Shown: positions 34,032 to 44,853, numbered from the stretch's first letter. The stretch: 64,000 nt of DNA from Klebsiella pneumoniae (GCA_945861065.1 CAMASI010000003.1:1-64000); one strand, 5' to 3'. Translations and numbers: made by a program. Notes: generated by a model not told the origin, from the sequence alone.

Positions 34032-35432
34032 GTGCCCCCTGAACCCATCGTACACTCAGGCGCTCTTGGCTTCGCGGCCCTGGCCCTGGCCCCGCCGCTT
34101 GCCCGTGCCGTGGAGGTCCTTGGGTTCGCACAGATGACGCCGGTGCAGGCGCATGCGCTCCCCAGCTTGCTGGCGGGCAGGGACGTCATCGCTCAGGCGA
34201 GAACTGGCAGTGGCAAGACGGTCGCCTTTGGGCTCGCGCTGTTGTCGCGCGTGGTCGCACATCACGCACAGGTTCAAGCGCTGGTTTTGTGCCCCACGCG
34301 GGAATTGGCCGATCAGGTCAGTGGAGAGCTTCGTCGCCTGGCGCGTTTCATTCCGAATTTCCGAGTCGTGACGCTGTGTGGGGGCGTGCCGGTTCGCACC
34401 CAGACCCCTTCGTTCCAGGTCGTGCCGCATGTGGTGGTCGGTACGCCGGGGCGCATTCTGGACCACCTGGAGCGGCGGACCTTTACGCTCAATTCCCTTT
34501 CCGTATTGGTGCTCGACGAAGCGGACCGAATGCTCGACATGGGATTTTTCGACGCCATTCAAACCGTTGTCGCCCAAATGCCGGCTGTGCGCCAGACGCT
34601 ATTGTTTTCGGCAACTTTCCCCAAGGAAATTCGGGCCCTGAGTAGAACGCTTCAGCAAGACCCCGTTGAGGTGACCGTGGACAACACGGATTCCGGCGGG
34701 GACATCGAGCAGATGTTCTACGAAGTGGAAAACAGTCTGAAAGTGGATGCACTGGCGACGCTGTTTTTGCACCATCGGCCGGAGTCTTCGCTGGTATTCT
34801 GCCATACCAGAAATGACGTTCGCGACGTGGCTGAGAAACTGTCGCAGCGGGGGTTCTCGGTGTTGGCGCTGCATGGAGAGATGGAGCAGCGCGATCGCGA
34901 CGAGGTTCTCTTGCGCTTTTCCAACAAGAGTTGTTCGGTGTTGGTGGCCACGGACGTTGCAGCGCGGGGGCTCGACATCAAGGGCCTGCCGGCGGTGTTT
35001 TCTTTCGAGTTGCCCACAGACCCGGATGTGCATGTGCACCGCATTGGGCGCACCGGTCGTGCGGGCGCGAAGGGGCTAGCGGTGACGCTGGTTTCGGCGC
35101 AAGAACGCGATCGGTTGGTGCCCATCGAACGCGCCTCAGGGGTGTCGGTGCCGTGGAGTCAGCTTCCGACGCCCACCGACCTCAAGCCCCCAAGGCCGCC
35201 GATGACGACGTTGATCATCGACGGCGGTCGTCCGGACAAATTGCGAGCGGGCGACGTGCTCGGAGCGCTTACGGGAGACGTCGGGTTGAAGGCCGACGCA
35301 ATTGGCAAAATCGACGTGGGTGCGAGGCAAACGCTTGTGGCCGTTCGCAGCGAGTTCGCGGCTGCTGCTGCAACGGGGCTGCGGACGGGAAAAATCAAGG
35401 GGAAGGTGTTTCGGGTGGGGACCTACAACTGA
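34032..35432 (+). CDS. dbpA: DEAD-box RNA helicase DbpA
   Basis: From the GTG at 34032 (GGAG about seven bases upstream) the product is 466 residues. It opens FAALALAPPLARAVEVLGFA and continues MTPVQAHALPSLLAGRDVIA, like DbpA, with the Q motif, Walker A ARTGSGKT (56-63), PTRELA, VLDEADRMLD, SATF and HRIGRTGRAG. The C-terminal 70 residues (MTTLIIDGGRPDKLRAGDVL ... GKVFRV) form the RNA-binding domain that in DbpA targets 23S rRNA helix 92, so a role in large-subunit assembly is expected. The frame extends upstream to 33900, but that part has no family similarity. Confidence 0.92.
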   Translation: MPPEPIVHSGALGFAALALAPPLARAVEVLGFAQMTPVQAHALPSLLAGRDVIAQARTGSGKTVAFGLALLSRVVAHHAQVQALVLCPTRELADQVSGELRRLARFIPNFRVVTLCGGVPVRTQTPSFQVVPHVVVGTPGRILDHLERRTFTLNSLSVLVLDEADRMLDMGFFDAIQTVVAQMPAVRQTLLFSATFPKEIRALSRTLQQDPVEVTVDNTDSGGDIEQMFYEVENSLKVDALATLFLHHRPESSLVFCHTRNDVRDVAEKLSQRGFSVLALHGEMEQRDRDEVLLRFSNKSCSVLVATDVAARGLDIKGLPAVFSFELPTDPDVHVHRIGRTGRAGAKGLAVTLVSAQERDRLVPIERASGVSVPWSQLPTPTDLKPPRPPMTTLIIDGGRPDKLRAGDVLGALTGDVGLKADAIGKIDVGARQTLVAVRSEFAAAAATGLRTGKIKGKVFRVGTYN

Positions 35433-35453
35433 GCGGGTCGGTTCGCAGGGGGT

Positions 35454-37508
35454 TTACCCGATTTGCGCGTATTTCCACGGACAAAGGCGCAGCGCCATCG
35501 CCCACGGATCCGCAGAATCCCGAATGGTTTCGTGGGCAAATGGAAGGAGCAGTTCCGTCACGAATTCCGGCGGTGAGTCGGTGATCACCAGCTGGCGCAG
35601 GAGTCGACCCGCGATTGGGTACCAACGCGCGGCTTCTCCTTCCCATCGCACCTGCGGCACCCGTGTACCGTCGGGTTTCCCGACTTGGAGGTAAGCCATT
35701 TCTTCTTGGAGAATCTTGTCGAACAACGCCACGGAAACCCGACCGTGAAACACCTCGGCCCAAAGCTCCCAGCGGGACCGTTCGGTGGTCGCGAGATCGT
35801 CCATCACGCGCACCAGGACGTCCGCACCTGACGCGGAACGCAAGGTTGCCGGAAGTGCGACGCAGCCGTTGCCACACAGCCAATCTGCCAGATATTGCAG
35901 GGCTTGGAATACGTTGTAGCGCACCTCGTCTGGGTCGTGGTTCGCAATGACATCGGACCCACCCAGCTCGGCGGCCAGTACGGCGCGGGAGTAACGAGGG
36001 TCGGTCGTCGATAGACCTGGCGAATCGGGCGTGAGGACGATGGCCAGAACTTGTTTCAATTCGGCGGGGTTGGAGACCCAACTGCGAATCAATGTGTCCA
36101 GCGACCTGTCGGACGAATCCCGTTCGGTGCGGCGCCATGCCTCGACCAACGCGATTCCAATTCGCACGAAGTCGGGGTGCGCCACCCAGTAGCCGTCCAA
36201 TCCGCGTTTGAGCTGGGTGACGACGTCGCGTACGAAACCCGCGCGTGCGACCTCCAGAGAGAGGGGATCCCCTTCCACGGGCAAGACACCGTACATGCCG
36301 CCGAGTTTAAGGGCCCCCATCGGGCCCAAATCTCGCACAAGAATGTGGTGCGACTCCCGGATATGTCGAACGACGATGTTCGGGTCTGCTTTGACCGGAA
36401 TTCGATAGCCGGGGTCAAACCGAAACAGGCGAGCAGTGGATGCAAGAAAATCGTGCCAACCGAGACTGCCGCCAAGAAAATGCTCGCCCAATGCGGCGGC
36501 CATTTCTCGGATTCGAAATATGGCTCTGGGATTCTCGAATACGATCAGGACGCGGATCTGCGCGTTGAATTCCGGCATGCGTGCGCGCACTTCGGTTTGC
36601 GTCGCGTCGAGCAACTCGGCTACGTAGGCGGCTTCTTCCTCGTTTTCTAGTTTCGGGAAATACACGATCTGCGCGTGCGGAAACTGTCGATTGCACCACG
36701 TGTGCAAGACGAGTTCCACGAGGTGCAAAGGAAGTGGAATCCCGTCAAGTAGGTGGTTTCCGTCGGGAAGGGCGAGGCCCGCCACCCGTTTGATGGGAAT
36801 CGACCGATTCTGCTCATTGATCGAGGTGGTGCGGGTGCCACTTGGATCCGTCCACGTCAAGCTGCCGTCGACGCAGGCTGCGAGATGTACATGGGCCCGG
36901 AGAAGGTGGCGACCAATCGGCGTTTTGCTGTCTTCACTGTCCGCTCCCCACCGGGGGAGCTGCCCAGAGTGAGCGACCAATTCGGCGACAATCGGGGCTT
37001 CGTCGGAACGTCGGCGAGACAGCGCATTCATGGCGTTGATCGCGAGTCGGGGAGAATCCGGGGGGCCGAAAAGAGTGACCTGGGCGCCCTTTAGTGCCGC
37101 GGGAATGGTCACTTGCCTTGGCGCGGGGGGGTTGGGCAAGGGGCCGATGACGACACGACCGGTGGCGTCGCAGCGGCCGATCACCGTCTCCCAATCGGGG
37201 TCGCGGACAGAGCGAGTACGATTGCGGACGGCACAATCGAGCGTTCCGGCGTCGAGAAAGGCGCGGTCTTCTGCCCGTCTCCTGAGGACTGCGGCCAAGC
37301 TGTGTTTGACACCGCGGTAAACGGCAACGACGACGGCGAGCGCCTCACCTTCGAGGGCCGGGAACTCGTCTTGCAGCCCGGGCGCGACGCGCAGGCCTGG
37401 GATCGTAGGGTGCCGTTCCGCCGCGGCGTCGAGGGCGGCCAGCAGGGTGGGCGGCAAGAAGGCGGACCAGGCGTGCTGGAGGGCCGGGTCGGTCGAGAGG
37501 TCTGGCAT
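35454..37508 (-). CDS. Divergent malate-synthase-family protein
   Basis: The ATG at 37508, with GGAG four bases upstream, gives 684 residues against about 540 for malate synthase A. The family order is recognisable: RRRAEDRAFLDAGTLD and MxINAMNAL near the N-terminus, QIVYFPKLENEEEA, VFENPRAIFRIREM with the magnesium-ligand Glu, GGSLGWHDFLAS with the magnesium-ligand Asp, GGMYGVLP, and GYWVAHPDFVRI. Late in the chain come YLADWLCGNGC and MDDLATTERSRWELWAEV, carrying the probable catalytic Asp. The DFED motif is missing and there is an insert before MDDLATTE. It may condense an acyl thioester with glyoxylate or another oxo acid. It lies 88 bases after a PKS gene on the same strand. Confidence 0.72.
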   Translation of the reverse strand: MPDLSTDPALQHAWSAFLPPTLLAALDAAAERHPTIPGLRVAPGLQDEFPALEGEALAVVVAVYRGVKHSLAAVLRRRAEDRAFLDAGTLDCAVRNRTRSVRDPDWETVIGRCDATGRVVIGPLPNPPAPRQVTIPAALKGAQVTLFGPPDSPRLAINAMNALSRRRSDEAPIVAELVAHSGQLPRWGADSEDSKTPIGRHLLRAHVHLAACVDGSLTWTDPSGTRTTSINEQNRSIPIKRVAGLALPDGNHLLDGIPLPLHLVELVLHTWCNRQFPHAQIVYFPKLENEEEAAYVAELLDATQTEVRARMPEFNAQIRVLIVFENPRAIFRIREMAAALGEHFLGGSLGWHDFLASTARLFRFDPGYRIPVKADPNIVVRHIRESHHILVRDLGPMGALKLGGMYGVLPVEGDPLSLEVARAGFVRDVVTQLKRGLDGYWVAHPDFVRIGIALVEAWRRTERDSSDRSLDTLIRSWVSNPAELKQVLAIVLTPDSPGLSTTDPRYSRAVLAAELGGSDVIANHDPDEVRYNVFQALQYLADWLCGNGCVALPATLRSASGADVLVRVMDDLATTERSRWELWAEVFHGRVSVALFDKILQEEMAYLQVGKPDGTRVPQVRWEGEAARWYPIAGRLLRQLVITDSPPEFVTELLLPFAHETIRDSADPWAMALRLCPWKYAQIG

Positions 37509-37596
37509 CAGGCTCCGGCTATGCCGTATACCGGCCACCTGTGCGAGGGTCTGCGGCTACCCGATTGGGCCCTCGCGACGCCCGATCCTCACGCGC

Positions 37597-40500
37597 TCAG
37601 CGCCCCAATGCTGGCGGCGCCGGCAGCACGATGACTTCGGGCACCACCGGTGAGTCGGCGCCTACAAGCGACCACGCCAACGCGGCGAATAACGTGGCCA
37701 TGAGTGCTCCGAGCGCGGCCGAACCGATGGCGACCTGTCGGAGGGAGGGTACGTCGTCGGCGGGCCGTGCGGGTTCTGGGTCCTGGTGGCGGGTGGCCCA
37801 CAACTCCTTCGCGAGCTTGTTCACCGATGGCCCGGCGAGTACACGGCCGACGCCGATGACAAAACCCGATTCGGCGATTCGGCCGTGCAGGCGAACCGCA
37901 AGCAATGAGTCCAAGCCGAGTTCGGTCAGAGGCACGTCGGGGTCGATCGGGAGCGACGCAGGGCGCCCCAACACGTCGTGCGCGGCGGCAATGAGCCACG
38001 GGACCAGAGCGGCCAGGTTGTCCGTGGGTGATCCGGCGGCTTGTTGCGGACCCTCAGGTTTGCGCGGAACGTTCGGGGCCACCGGCCGCAAGTCCGCCTC
38101 GAACGGAGAACCGGGTTGGGTCGCAAACCATCGCGCCCAATCCACATGCGCAACCAGCACGGTCGGCTCGGCGGCACCGAAACACAGGTCGAGCGCAGCG
38201 TCCGCTTCCGCGGGGCTATGGAAACGCAGGCCCATGCCTTCTTGCCGTTGTCGGTGTGCGGACCCCAGCGCGCTCGCCAAGCCGATGTCGGCCCATGGCC
38301 CCCAAGCGATGCTGATTCCAGGGAGGCCTTGGTTTCGCCGGTGGGCGGCGAGTCCGTCGAGGAACGCGTTGGCGCCTGCGTACACGGCCTGGCCGACGGA
38401 CGGCATGAGGCTCGCCGCGGACCCGTACATCACAAAGTGATCCAAATGCCGTTTTGCCGTCGCGAGATGGAGGTTGTACGCAACATCGACTTTGGGTCGC
38501 AACACGGTGTCCACGACGCCGAGGTCTTGCGTCGCCAACAGACCGTCCGCCAACACCGCCGCTAGATGAAAGACGCCGGCCAGCGGTGGGCCTTCGGCGT
38601 CGATCTGGGAAAATGCCAGTGCCAGGGCGGTGTTGTCGCTCGCGTCGATGCCCCCGAGACAACGAATCTCGGGATCTGGCCCAGAAACGCCATCGCGACG
38701 GCCGAGGCACCACACCCGACCTGCCCCGCGCCGCCGCAGTGAGGCGGCCAGATGTCGACCCAGTTCACCCAGGCCACCGACGATGAGGTAGGCGCGATCG
38801 GCACGAAACTCGGGCATCGGGACGGCGTCGTTGGCGACGCGTAGACGGGCCACCCAACGGCGCCCCTTGCGGATGGCGACCTGAGCTTCGGCATCCTGGT
38901 TTCGGATCGCTTCGAGCAAGCCATCCACATCGTTGGGCTCGATGTCTACGACGCCCGGCGCGAGCTGAGGCGCCTCTGCGGACAGCGTACGTGCCATGCC
39001 CCAGACGATCGATTGGCCTGGGATGACCGCGTCTTGCGGGTGCACCGCCACAGCGCCGCCGGTCACCCAAAGCACGCGCGTTGGGGTGTTGCCGAGCCGA
39101 TTGACGCTGTCCCGGACGGCGCCTGTCCATCGGCGCCAGGCATCTGGCGACGCCTCCAAGTTCACCCCACGAAGGTCAACGACAAAGGCCGCGCCGGGGT
39201 TCGCGCTCTGGGCTTGGGTGACGACCACCCCGGACGCGCGCAGCTTCGTCACAACCGCGTCCCCAAACGCTCCGCCGTCCGTCAACACGGTCACGGGACC
39301 CAATTCACGCTCAGACCGCGTTTCGCTCTCGGTCCACCCCACGGCGTAGCGCGCGGGTGCAACAACTTGCGGAGGAGGTGGCACAACTTGGGCGCCTGTC
39401 GAAAACGGCACGTCCCGACGGCGACCCAGGGGTTGGGGAACGGTCGCTGGGTTGGCTTTGGGCATGAACTCTGGCAAGTCCACACCGTGCACGAGCAGTT
39501 CTGCGGCCGCTTGCGCCAGTGCCAGGTCGTCGTCCTGGCCCTTTCGAAGCGTGGCGACGGTGAGGCTGGGCGGGTCGGGGTGCCGCGCGGCAGCAGCGAG
39601 TACGACGGCGTTGCCACCGCATTCGACGAGGGTGTCGATGCCTGCTTCCCGCGCGGCCCCCACGGCTGCCATCAAATGGACTTGGGATCGAAGGTGCGCC
39701 GTCCAATACGACGCAGAACCCCACACCAGGTCTGCGCGGGCGCCGGATGAGCCGAACACGGGGACACGTGCGGGCGCGATCCGAAGGTCCTTCAGGTCTG
39801 AAGCGAACGCGTCAAGGACCGGGTCCACGAGCGGGCTGTGGTACGCGTTGTCTACGGCGATCGGTTTGCAGCGAAACCCGCGTTTCACGGCGTCGGTTGT
39901 GGCGGTGTTTACGGCCTGAATAGGGCCGGAGATCACGGTTTCGTCGGGTGCGTGCACCCCTGCCACGAACACGTCGGCAGGCAACATCGCCGCCGTCTCG
40001 TCGACGCTGGCGTACACCACGGCCATGGCCCCGCCGGGCCGCAAGCTGGCCATTCGGCGACCCCGGGCCAGGGCGAGCGCCATGGCAGAAGCGATGGGAA
40101 GGGCGCCTACGAAGGCCGCTGCGGCAATCTCGCCAAAGCTGTGACCGATCGCGGCGTGTACAGGAAGGCCTTGGCGAACCCACCGTTGGGCGAGTGCGAA
40201 ATTCAGTGCGGTGGCGCCGACCTGCGTCCACAGAATTCCGTTCAGTCGCGCGTCTAGCGGGTCAAACAGGGCAGCTTGCAAGGACCCTTCTTCCCGCACT
40301 GCCGCGGCCGCTTCGTCGATGTCGCTGCGGAAGTCCGGGTCGGTGTCGTACAGCGTTGCGCCAGCGCCGACGCGTTGCGAACCTGCGCCGCCGAAGACAA
40401 GTGCGACCCGCCGTCCGGTTGTGGCCCGGCCCGCGATGAAGGGCCCGTGAACGAGATACTGCGCTGCTTCCTCCCCCGAAGTTGCGACCACGGCGCGGCG

Positions 40501-42120
40501 GTGGGTGAGGGGACGCGACCTCAAGGTGGCAGCTGCGCAGTCGGGCCACGGTTGGGCCTTCAGCAGGTCGGCCAGGGCGACGGCAGCGTCGGATACGTGG
40601 TCGGCGCCCACAGCGGACACCAGCGCTACCGTGGGCCCCGGGCGGGATGGAAACGCGGTCCTAACTGGCGGTCCAGACACAACCGCGTGCGCGTTCACGC
40701 CTGACAACCCCCACGCACTCACGGCGACGGTGCGAATATCGGCCACCGTCGCCACATCGGCGATTTGAAATCCCGGTGCGCTGCCCCCATGCACATGAGG
40801 CGGAACGACGCCGTCGCGAATCATGAGGACCGCGCTCAGCACGCCGACAGCGCCTGCGGCCTGCTCCAAATGGCCCGTCGCACATTTGGCGGAGCCGAGA
40901 AACGGCAATCGGCCGGCGCCCGCGAATGCCGCGGCGAGCGCACGAACTTCGATGGGGTCCCCGAGTGGCGTGCCAGCGCCGTGGGCCTCGATGACATCGA
41001 TGTCGGGCGCTGCGACACCGGCATCAACCCACGCCTGAGCGATCACCGATTGTTGTGCCGCTGCGTCAGGGACGGTGATTCCCGGCGTTCGCCCGCCATG
41101 ACCCACGGCCGAGCCCCGGAGAATTGCCCAGACGTGAAGGCCGCGCTGTTGAGCGACGTCGAGCCGAACGAGGGCGAATACGACGGCGCCTTCGCCGCGT
41201 CCGTAGCCCGTGACGGAATCGGAAAACGGACGACTCCGACCGTCGGCGGACAACGCGCCGAGCGCATCGAGGATGGAGAAACTGCGGGCGTCGAGCAGGG
41301 AGGCGCCTCCGGCCAACGCGGCGTCCACTTCCCCGTTGCGAATTGCGCGGCTCGCGGCATGGAGCGCGACCAATGACGCAGAGCACGCCGTGTTCAGGGT
41401 CAGGGTAGGGCCGCCGAGGTCCAACGCCCAGGACACCCTCCCTGCCACGAAACTGGACTCAGAACCGGTTCCGGACCACGCGTCCGTGTCCACACCTTGT
41501 CCACCGTCGGGCACGCCGAGCCAAACGCCCGTTCGACGACGTACGTTGTGGAGCCCGCCGTGGTCGAAGGCGTCGGCGGCAGTCGTCAGCGCGATCCGGT
41601 GCAACGCGGACATTTGCCTGCATTCGTGGTCGGACAGCCCAAACCGATCCGGATCGAAGGAAACGAGGTCTCCCAACCAAGCTGCGGCCCGGCGCACAGG
41701 TGCGTGTCGGGCGGGAAGCGGGTTGCCGACGAGGTCGTCGCCGGCCAACCTCCGCTTCCAGAACGCGTCCACAGTGTCTGCGCCCGGAAGTTGTGCTGCA
41801 AACCCGACGATGGCAACCTCGTGTCGCGCAGCGTTGTGGACCTCCTTGGGCGCTGCCGGCGCTTGGGCCGTCAATGTCTCGGATTCCGCCGACAACACCG
41901 TCACGAGCCTCGCCATCGTGGGGTGGTCCAGCACCAACGTGGGCGCCAGCGTCCGTCCGAGCCGTCGTCCGAGTCGTGCTGCCAGTTCGAGCGCGACAAG
42001 CGAGTTCATGCCCTGCTCGAACAGGCTCCGGGTTTCGTCGAGTTCCGCCGGGGCGATGCGCAATACGGCTGCGGTTTGTGCGCGGACCACGTCCGCGATG
42101 CGTGCTCGGTCGGTTGCCAA
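37597..42120 (-). CDS. Type I polyketide synthase, ACP-KS-AT-KR-ACP with C-terminal membrane helix
   Basis: The 1507-residue protein starts at TTG. In order it has an ACP (residues about 5-78; Ser40 in QGMNSLVAL) and a ketosynthase (100-485; Cys246 in TACSASLVAL, EAHGAGT, KCATGHLEQAAG). An acyltransferase follows (570-860; Ser661 in GHSFGE, His761), then a ketoreductase (940-1320; GGLGELG, Tyr1247 in SVGQAVYAGANAF) and a second ACP (1370-1440; Ser1405 in LGLDSLLAV). A single hydrophobic helix at about 1462-1487 would anchor it to the membrane. There is no dehydratase, enoylreductase or thioesterase, so one module would give a beta-hydroxyacyl thioester. The KS motifs are slightly relaxed (TACSAS for TACSSS). 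A malate-synthase-like gene follows; a repeat lipoprotein gene is divergent. Confidence 0.92.
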   Translation of the reverse strand: MATDRARIADVVRAQTAAVLRIAPAELDETRSLFEQGMNSLVALELAARLGRRLGRTLAPTLVLDHPTMARLVTVLSAESETLTAQAPAAPKEVHNAARHEVAIVGFAAQLPGADTVDAFWKRRLAGDDLVGNPLPARHAPVRRAAAWLGDLVSFDPDRFGLSDHECRQMSALHRIALTTAADAFDHGGLHNVRRRTGVWLGVPDGGQGVDTDAWSGTGSESSFVAGRVSWALDLGGPTLTLNTACSASLVALHAASRAIRNGEVDAALAGGASLLDARSFSILDALGALSADGRSRPFSDSVTGYGRGEGAVVFALVRLDVAQQRGLHVWAILRGSAVGHGGRTPGITVPDAAAQQSVIAQAWVDAGVAAPDIDVIEAHGAGTPLGDPIEVRALAAAFAGAGRLPFLGSAKCATGHLEQAAGAVGVLSAVLMIRDGVVPPHVHGGSAPGFQIADVATVADIRTVAVSAWGLSGVNAHAVVSGPPVRTAFPSRPGPTVALVSAVGADHVSDAAVALADLLKAQPWPDCAAATLRSRPLTHRRAVVATSGEEAAQYLVHGPFIAGRATTGRRVALVFGGAGSQRVGAGATLYDTDPDFRSDIDEAAAAVREEGSLQAALFDPLDARLNGILWTQVGATALNFALAQRWVRQGLPVHAAIGHSFGEIAAAAFVGALPIASAMALALARGRRMASLRPGGAMAVVYASVDETAAMLPADVFVAGVHAPDETVISGPIQAVNTATTDAVKRGFRCKPIAVDNAYHSPLVDPVLDAFASDLKDLRIAPARVPVFGSSGARADLVWGSASYWTAHLRSQVHLMAAVGAAREAGIDTLVECGGNAVVLAAAARHPDPPSLTVATLRKGQDDDLALAQAAAELLVHGVDLPEFMPKANPATVPQPLGRRRDVPFSTGAQVVPPPPQVVAPARYAVGWTESETRSERELGPVTVLTDGGAFGDAVVTKLRASGVVVTQAQSANPGAAFVVDLRGVNLEASPDAWRRWTGAVRDSVNRLGNTPTRVLWVTGGAVAVHPQDAVIPGQSIVWGMARTLSAEAPQLAPGVVDIEPNDVDGLLEAIRNQDAEAQVAIRKGRRWVARLRVANDAVPMPEFRADRAYLIVGGLGELGRHLAASLRRRGAGRVWCLGRRDGVSGPDPEIRCLGGIDASDNTALALAFSQIDAEGPPLAGVFHLAAVLADGLLATQDLGVVDTVLRPKVDVAYNLHLATAKRHLDHFVMYGSAASLMPSVGQAVYAGANAFLDGLAAHRRNQGLPGISIAWGPWADIGLASALGSAHRQRQEGMGLRFHSPAEADAALDLCFGAAEPTVLVAHVDWARWFATQPGSPFEADLRPVAPNVPRKPEGPQQAAGSPTDNLAALVPWLIAAAHDVLGRPASLPIDPDVPLTELGLDSLLAVRLHGRIAESGFVIGVGRVLAGPSVNKLAKELWATRHQDPEPARPADDVPSLRQVAIGSAALGALMATLFAALAWSLVGADSPVVPEVIVLPAPPALGR

Positions 42121-42202
42121 CGATTCGCTCGTGGCTTGATAACCGCGATTGCGGGGTCGCGGTCACGCGCGATCACGAGTACACTAAGGCGCGAGGGCGC
42201 CC

Positions 42203-44848
42203 ATGCGTTTCATTCTGTTGAGTTGGTTGGCGGCTTGCGGCGGACCCGTTGACGGCCCAGGCGATGGCGCTGTCGAAGTGTGCGGCAATGCGATCGACGA
42301 CGACGGCAATGGCGCGTCGGACTGTGACGACAATGCCTGCGCATGCCCAGAGCTGTGCACGACCGACGGCGATGAAGATCGCGACGGTGTGGAAGGGTGT
42401 GCCGACTCGGATTGCGACGGGTCCTGCCCCGAAGTGTGCGACGACACGCGCGACAACGACGGGGATGGCTCGATCGATTGCGACGATTCAGACTGCTCGG
42501 ATCCCGCTTGCCCCGAGATTTGCGGGGATGGCCGAGACAACGATGGGGACGGCGCCTCCGATTGTTCCGACGTGGACTGCGTGGACCCGTCTTGCGAGGA
42601 ATTGTGCACCGACGCGCGCGACAACGACGCGGACGGCGCGACGGATTGTGAGGACGCCGACTGCGACGGACTTTGCCCAGAGACCTGTGAGGACGGTCGC
42701 GACAACGATCTGGACGGCTTTGCCGATTGTGATGACCCGCAGTGCGAGGTCGCTTGCATAGAAGACTGCGTGAACGATTTGGATGACGACGCGGACGCGT
42801 TGATCGATTGTATTGATCCGGAATGTTCCGCCGAGTGCGACACCGACAACGACGGGTTCCTCAACGGCGACCATGGCGGCGACGACTGCGACGATTTGGA
42901 CCCGGAAGTGAACCCCGACGCCAATGAGGTGTGCAATGGCGTAGACGACGACTGCAACGGCGCGACCGATTTGGAGGACCCGGGCGTTGATCCGGCGACC
43001 CAGCAGAAGTTCTACGACGACGACGATTTCGACAGCTTCGGGGATCGGTTTGACGTGGGCACCTGGGCCTGTGTCGGCGACCTCGGTACGGTTCCGGACA
43101 ACACCGACTGTAACGATGCCGATCCGGACGTGAGTCCGGCCGCATTGGAGGTGTGTGATGGGGTCGACAACGATTGCGATTCGCTGAAAGACGACGCGGA
43201 CCCGTCAGTGGACCTCGCCACGACTTCGACCTGGTACCCGGACAACGACGGCGATGGCTACGGCGACATCGGGTCGCCCGAGTTCGTGTGCAATCCACCA
43301 GCTGGGTATGTGGACAATGGCGACGACTGCAACGACGACGACCCGCTGCTCGGGCCGCCGTCGGATTGGCTCCCAGACCTCGACGGCGACGACTACGGCG
43401 TTGGGGTGCCCTACGGCGTCGTGACCTGCATCGAGCCCGCCGGAAGCTGGGCAGCGGCCGTGCACGGGGTGGATTGTGACGACACCGATCCGACCAACAA
43501 CCCTGGCGCCACGGAGGTGTGTGACAGCCGGGACAACGACTGCGACCTGTACGTCGATGACGAAGACGACAGCATCGATCTAGCGACGGCCTCGGAATGG
43601 CATGTGGACTTCGACGAAGACGGGTACGGATCTAAGGTGGGGCCGCTCATCCAGTGTTTGGCACCGGTCGGGTGGGTCGCGGACAAAACCGACTGCGATG
43701 ACGGCGACTACACGCTCAATCCCGGCGCCATCGAGGTCTGTGATGGGTTGGACAACGACTGCGACACCAAGAAGGATGACGCGGACCCGAGCGTAGATTT
43801 GTCCACCGCGACGAATTGGTATTTGGACGCCGATTCGGACGGTTTTGGCGACCCCCTAGGCCTGCCCCTGTTCGCGTGTGCACCGCCCCCAGGCCGGTCT
43901 GCGGACAATACCGACTGCGACGACAGCGACCCGTCGGTCCTTGGGCCCGGCGATTGGGTTGCCGACCTCGACCTCGACGGGTGGGGTGCAGGCCCCGGTC
44001 TCGGTCTGTTCCAGTGTGATTCACCGGGCGCCGGTTTCACCTCCGAGTACCTCGACGAGGATTGCGACGAGGGCGACGCGCTGATCTACCCGACGGCGCC
44101 GGAAATCTGCGAAGACCTCGTGGACCAAGACTGTAACGGCCTCGACAAGTCCTGTTTCCCGATTCAGGACCCATCGTATTCAGCCGACGCTGTGTTCATC
44201 GACAAAGCGGGCGGCACCGTGATGACGGTCGCGTGGGACGGTACCAACTATTGGAGCACGTCTGGCGGCGGGGTCGTCGGCAACCGGCTCGCCGAGTACG
44301 ACGCGTTCGGCGCCCCGCTGGGCACGTTCGCTCCGAGCATCGACTTCCGCTCGGTGTTCACGATCGGAGACGGCGTAGGTCAGCTCTATTCGCGCGAATA
44401 CGCCCAAAAGGCCATCGAGGAGCAGGGTGCCGTCGGCTCCTTCCATGCGTTCGTGACGCTGTCTGGCGGTACGCTCGACATTCAGGCTTCGGTCTGTTGG
44501 GACGACACACGCGGGGAGTTCGTGGCCCAGTACAACGGCACCGTGTCGAAGTGGGACATCTCCGGTGCTCATACCGGCGACCTCAAGCTGATTGGCTACG
44601 GGAGTTCCGGATTGGAGTCTTCGTACCCGCAGAATCGCGGTGTCGCGGTGGCCGGTGGTTGGTACTTCACCTACGACAGCGGCACGTTGTCAGGTTGGGA
44701 TGAGACGGGTGCGCGGGTCGGGAAGACGTCGTTGCTCGGTGGAGGGACCAGCTTTGACTCGAACTTCAGCCTGTCGTACGCGAACGGCCGCATCTGGGTG
44801 GTGGACGCGGCGTTGGGCACGTGGCGCGGCTACCCCATCGACATCTAG
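42203..44848 (+). CDS. Large MopE-like lipoprotein with Asp/Cys metal-binding repeats
   Basis: The 881-residue product starts [14 protein letters not shown], a lipoprotein signal. Residues about 25-660 hold two kinds of repeat. The first is a run of short units of the form CxDxRDNDxDGxxDCxDxDC (about 30-220). The second is a set of longer MopE-like units of about 75 residues, each with DCxDxDPxxxPxAxEVCDGxDNDCD and a DxDGDGYG loop. The C-terminal 200 residues resemble a beta-propeller ([24 protein letters not shown]). The repeats are very likely calcium- or copper-binding; MopE itself binds copper. The product is probably displayed on the cell surface. It is divergent from the PKS gene, with a possible -10 (TACACT) at 42179. 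Confidence 0.85.
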   Translation: MRFILLSWLAACGGPVDGPGDGAVEVCGNAIDDDGNGASDCDDNACACPELCTTDGDEDRDGVEGCADSDCDGSCPEVCDDTRDNDGDGSIDCDDSDCSDPACPEICGDGRDNDGDGASDCSDVDCVDPSCEELCTDARDNDADGATDCEDADCDGLCPETCEDGRDNDLDGFADCDDPQCEVACIEDCVNDLDDDADALIDCIDPECSAECDTDNDGFLNGDHGGDDCDDLDPEVNPDANEVCNGVDDDCNGATDLEDPGVDPATQQKFYDDDDFDSFGDRFDVGTWACVGDLGTVPDNTDCNDADPDVSPAALEVCDGVDNDCDSLKDDADPSVDLATTSTWYPDNDGDGYGDIGSPEFVCNPPAGYVDNGDDCNDDDPLLGPPSDWLPDLDGDDYGVGVPYGVVTCIEPAGSWAAAVHGVDCDDTDPTNNPGATEVCDSRDNDCDLYVDDEDDSIDLATASEWHVDFDEDGYGSKVGPLIQCLAPVGWVADKTDCDDGDYTLNPGAIEVCDGLDNDCDTKKDDADPSVDLSTATNWYLDADSDGFGDPLGLPLFACAPPPGRSADNTDCDDSDPSVLGPGDWVADLDLDGWGAGPGLGLFQCDSPGAGFTSEYLDEDCDEGDALIYPTAPEICEDLVDQDCNGLDKSCFPIQDPSYSADAVFIDKAGGTVMTVAWDGTNYWSTSGGGVVGNRLAEYDAFGAPLGTFAPSIDFRSVFTIGDGVGQLYSREYAQKAIEEQGAVGSFHAFVTLSGGTLDIQASVCWDDTRGEFVAQYNGTVSKWDISGAHTGDLKLIGYGSSGLESSYPQNRGVAVAGGWYFTYDSGTLSGWDETGARVGKTSLLGGGTSFDSNFSLSYANGRIWVVDAALGTWRGYPIDI

Positions 44849-44853
44849 AGGCC

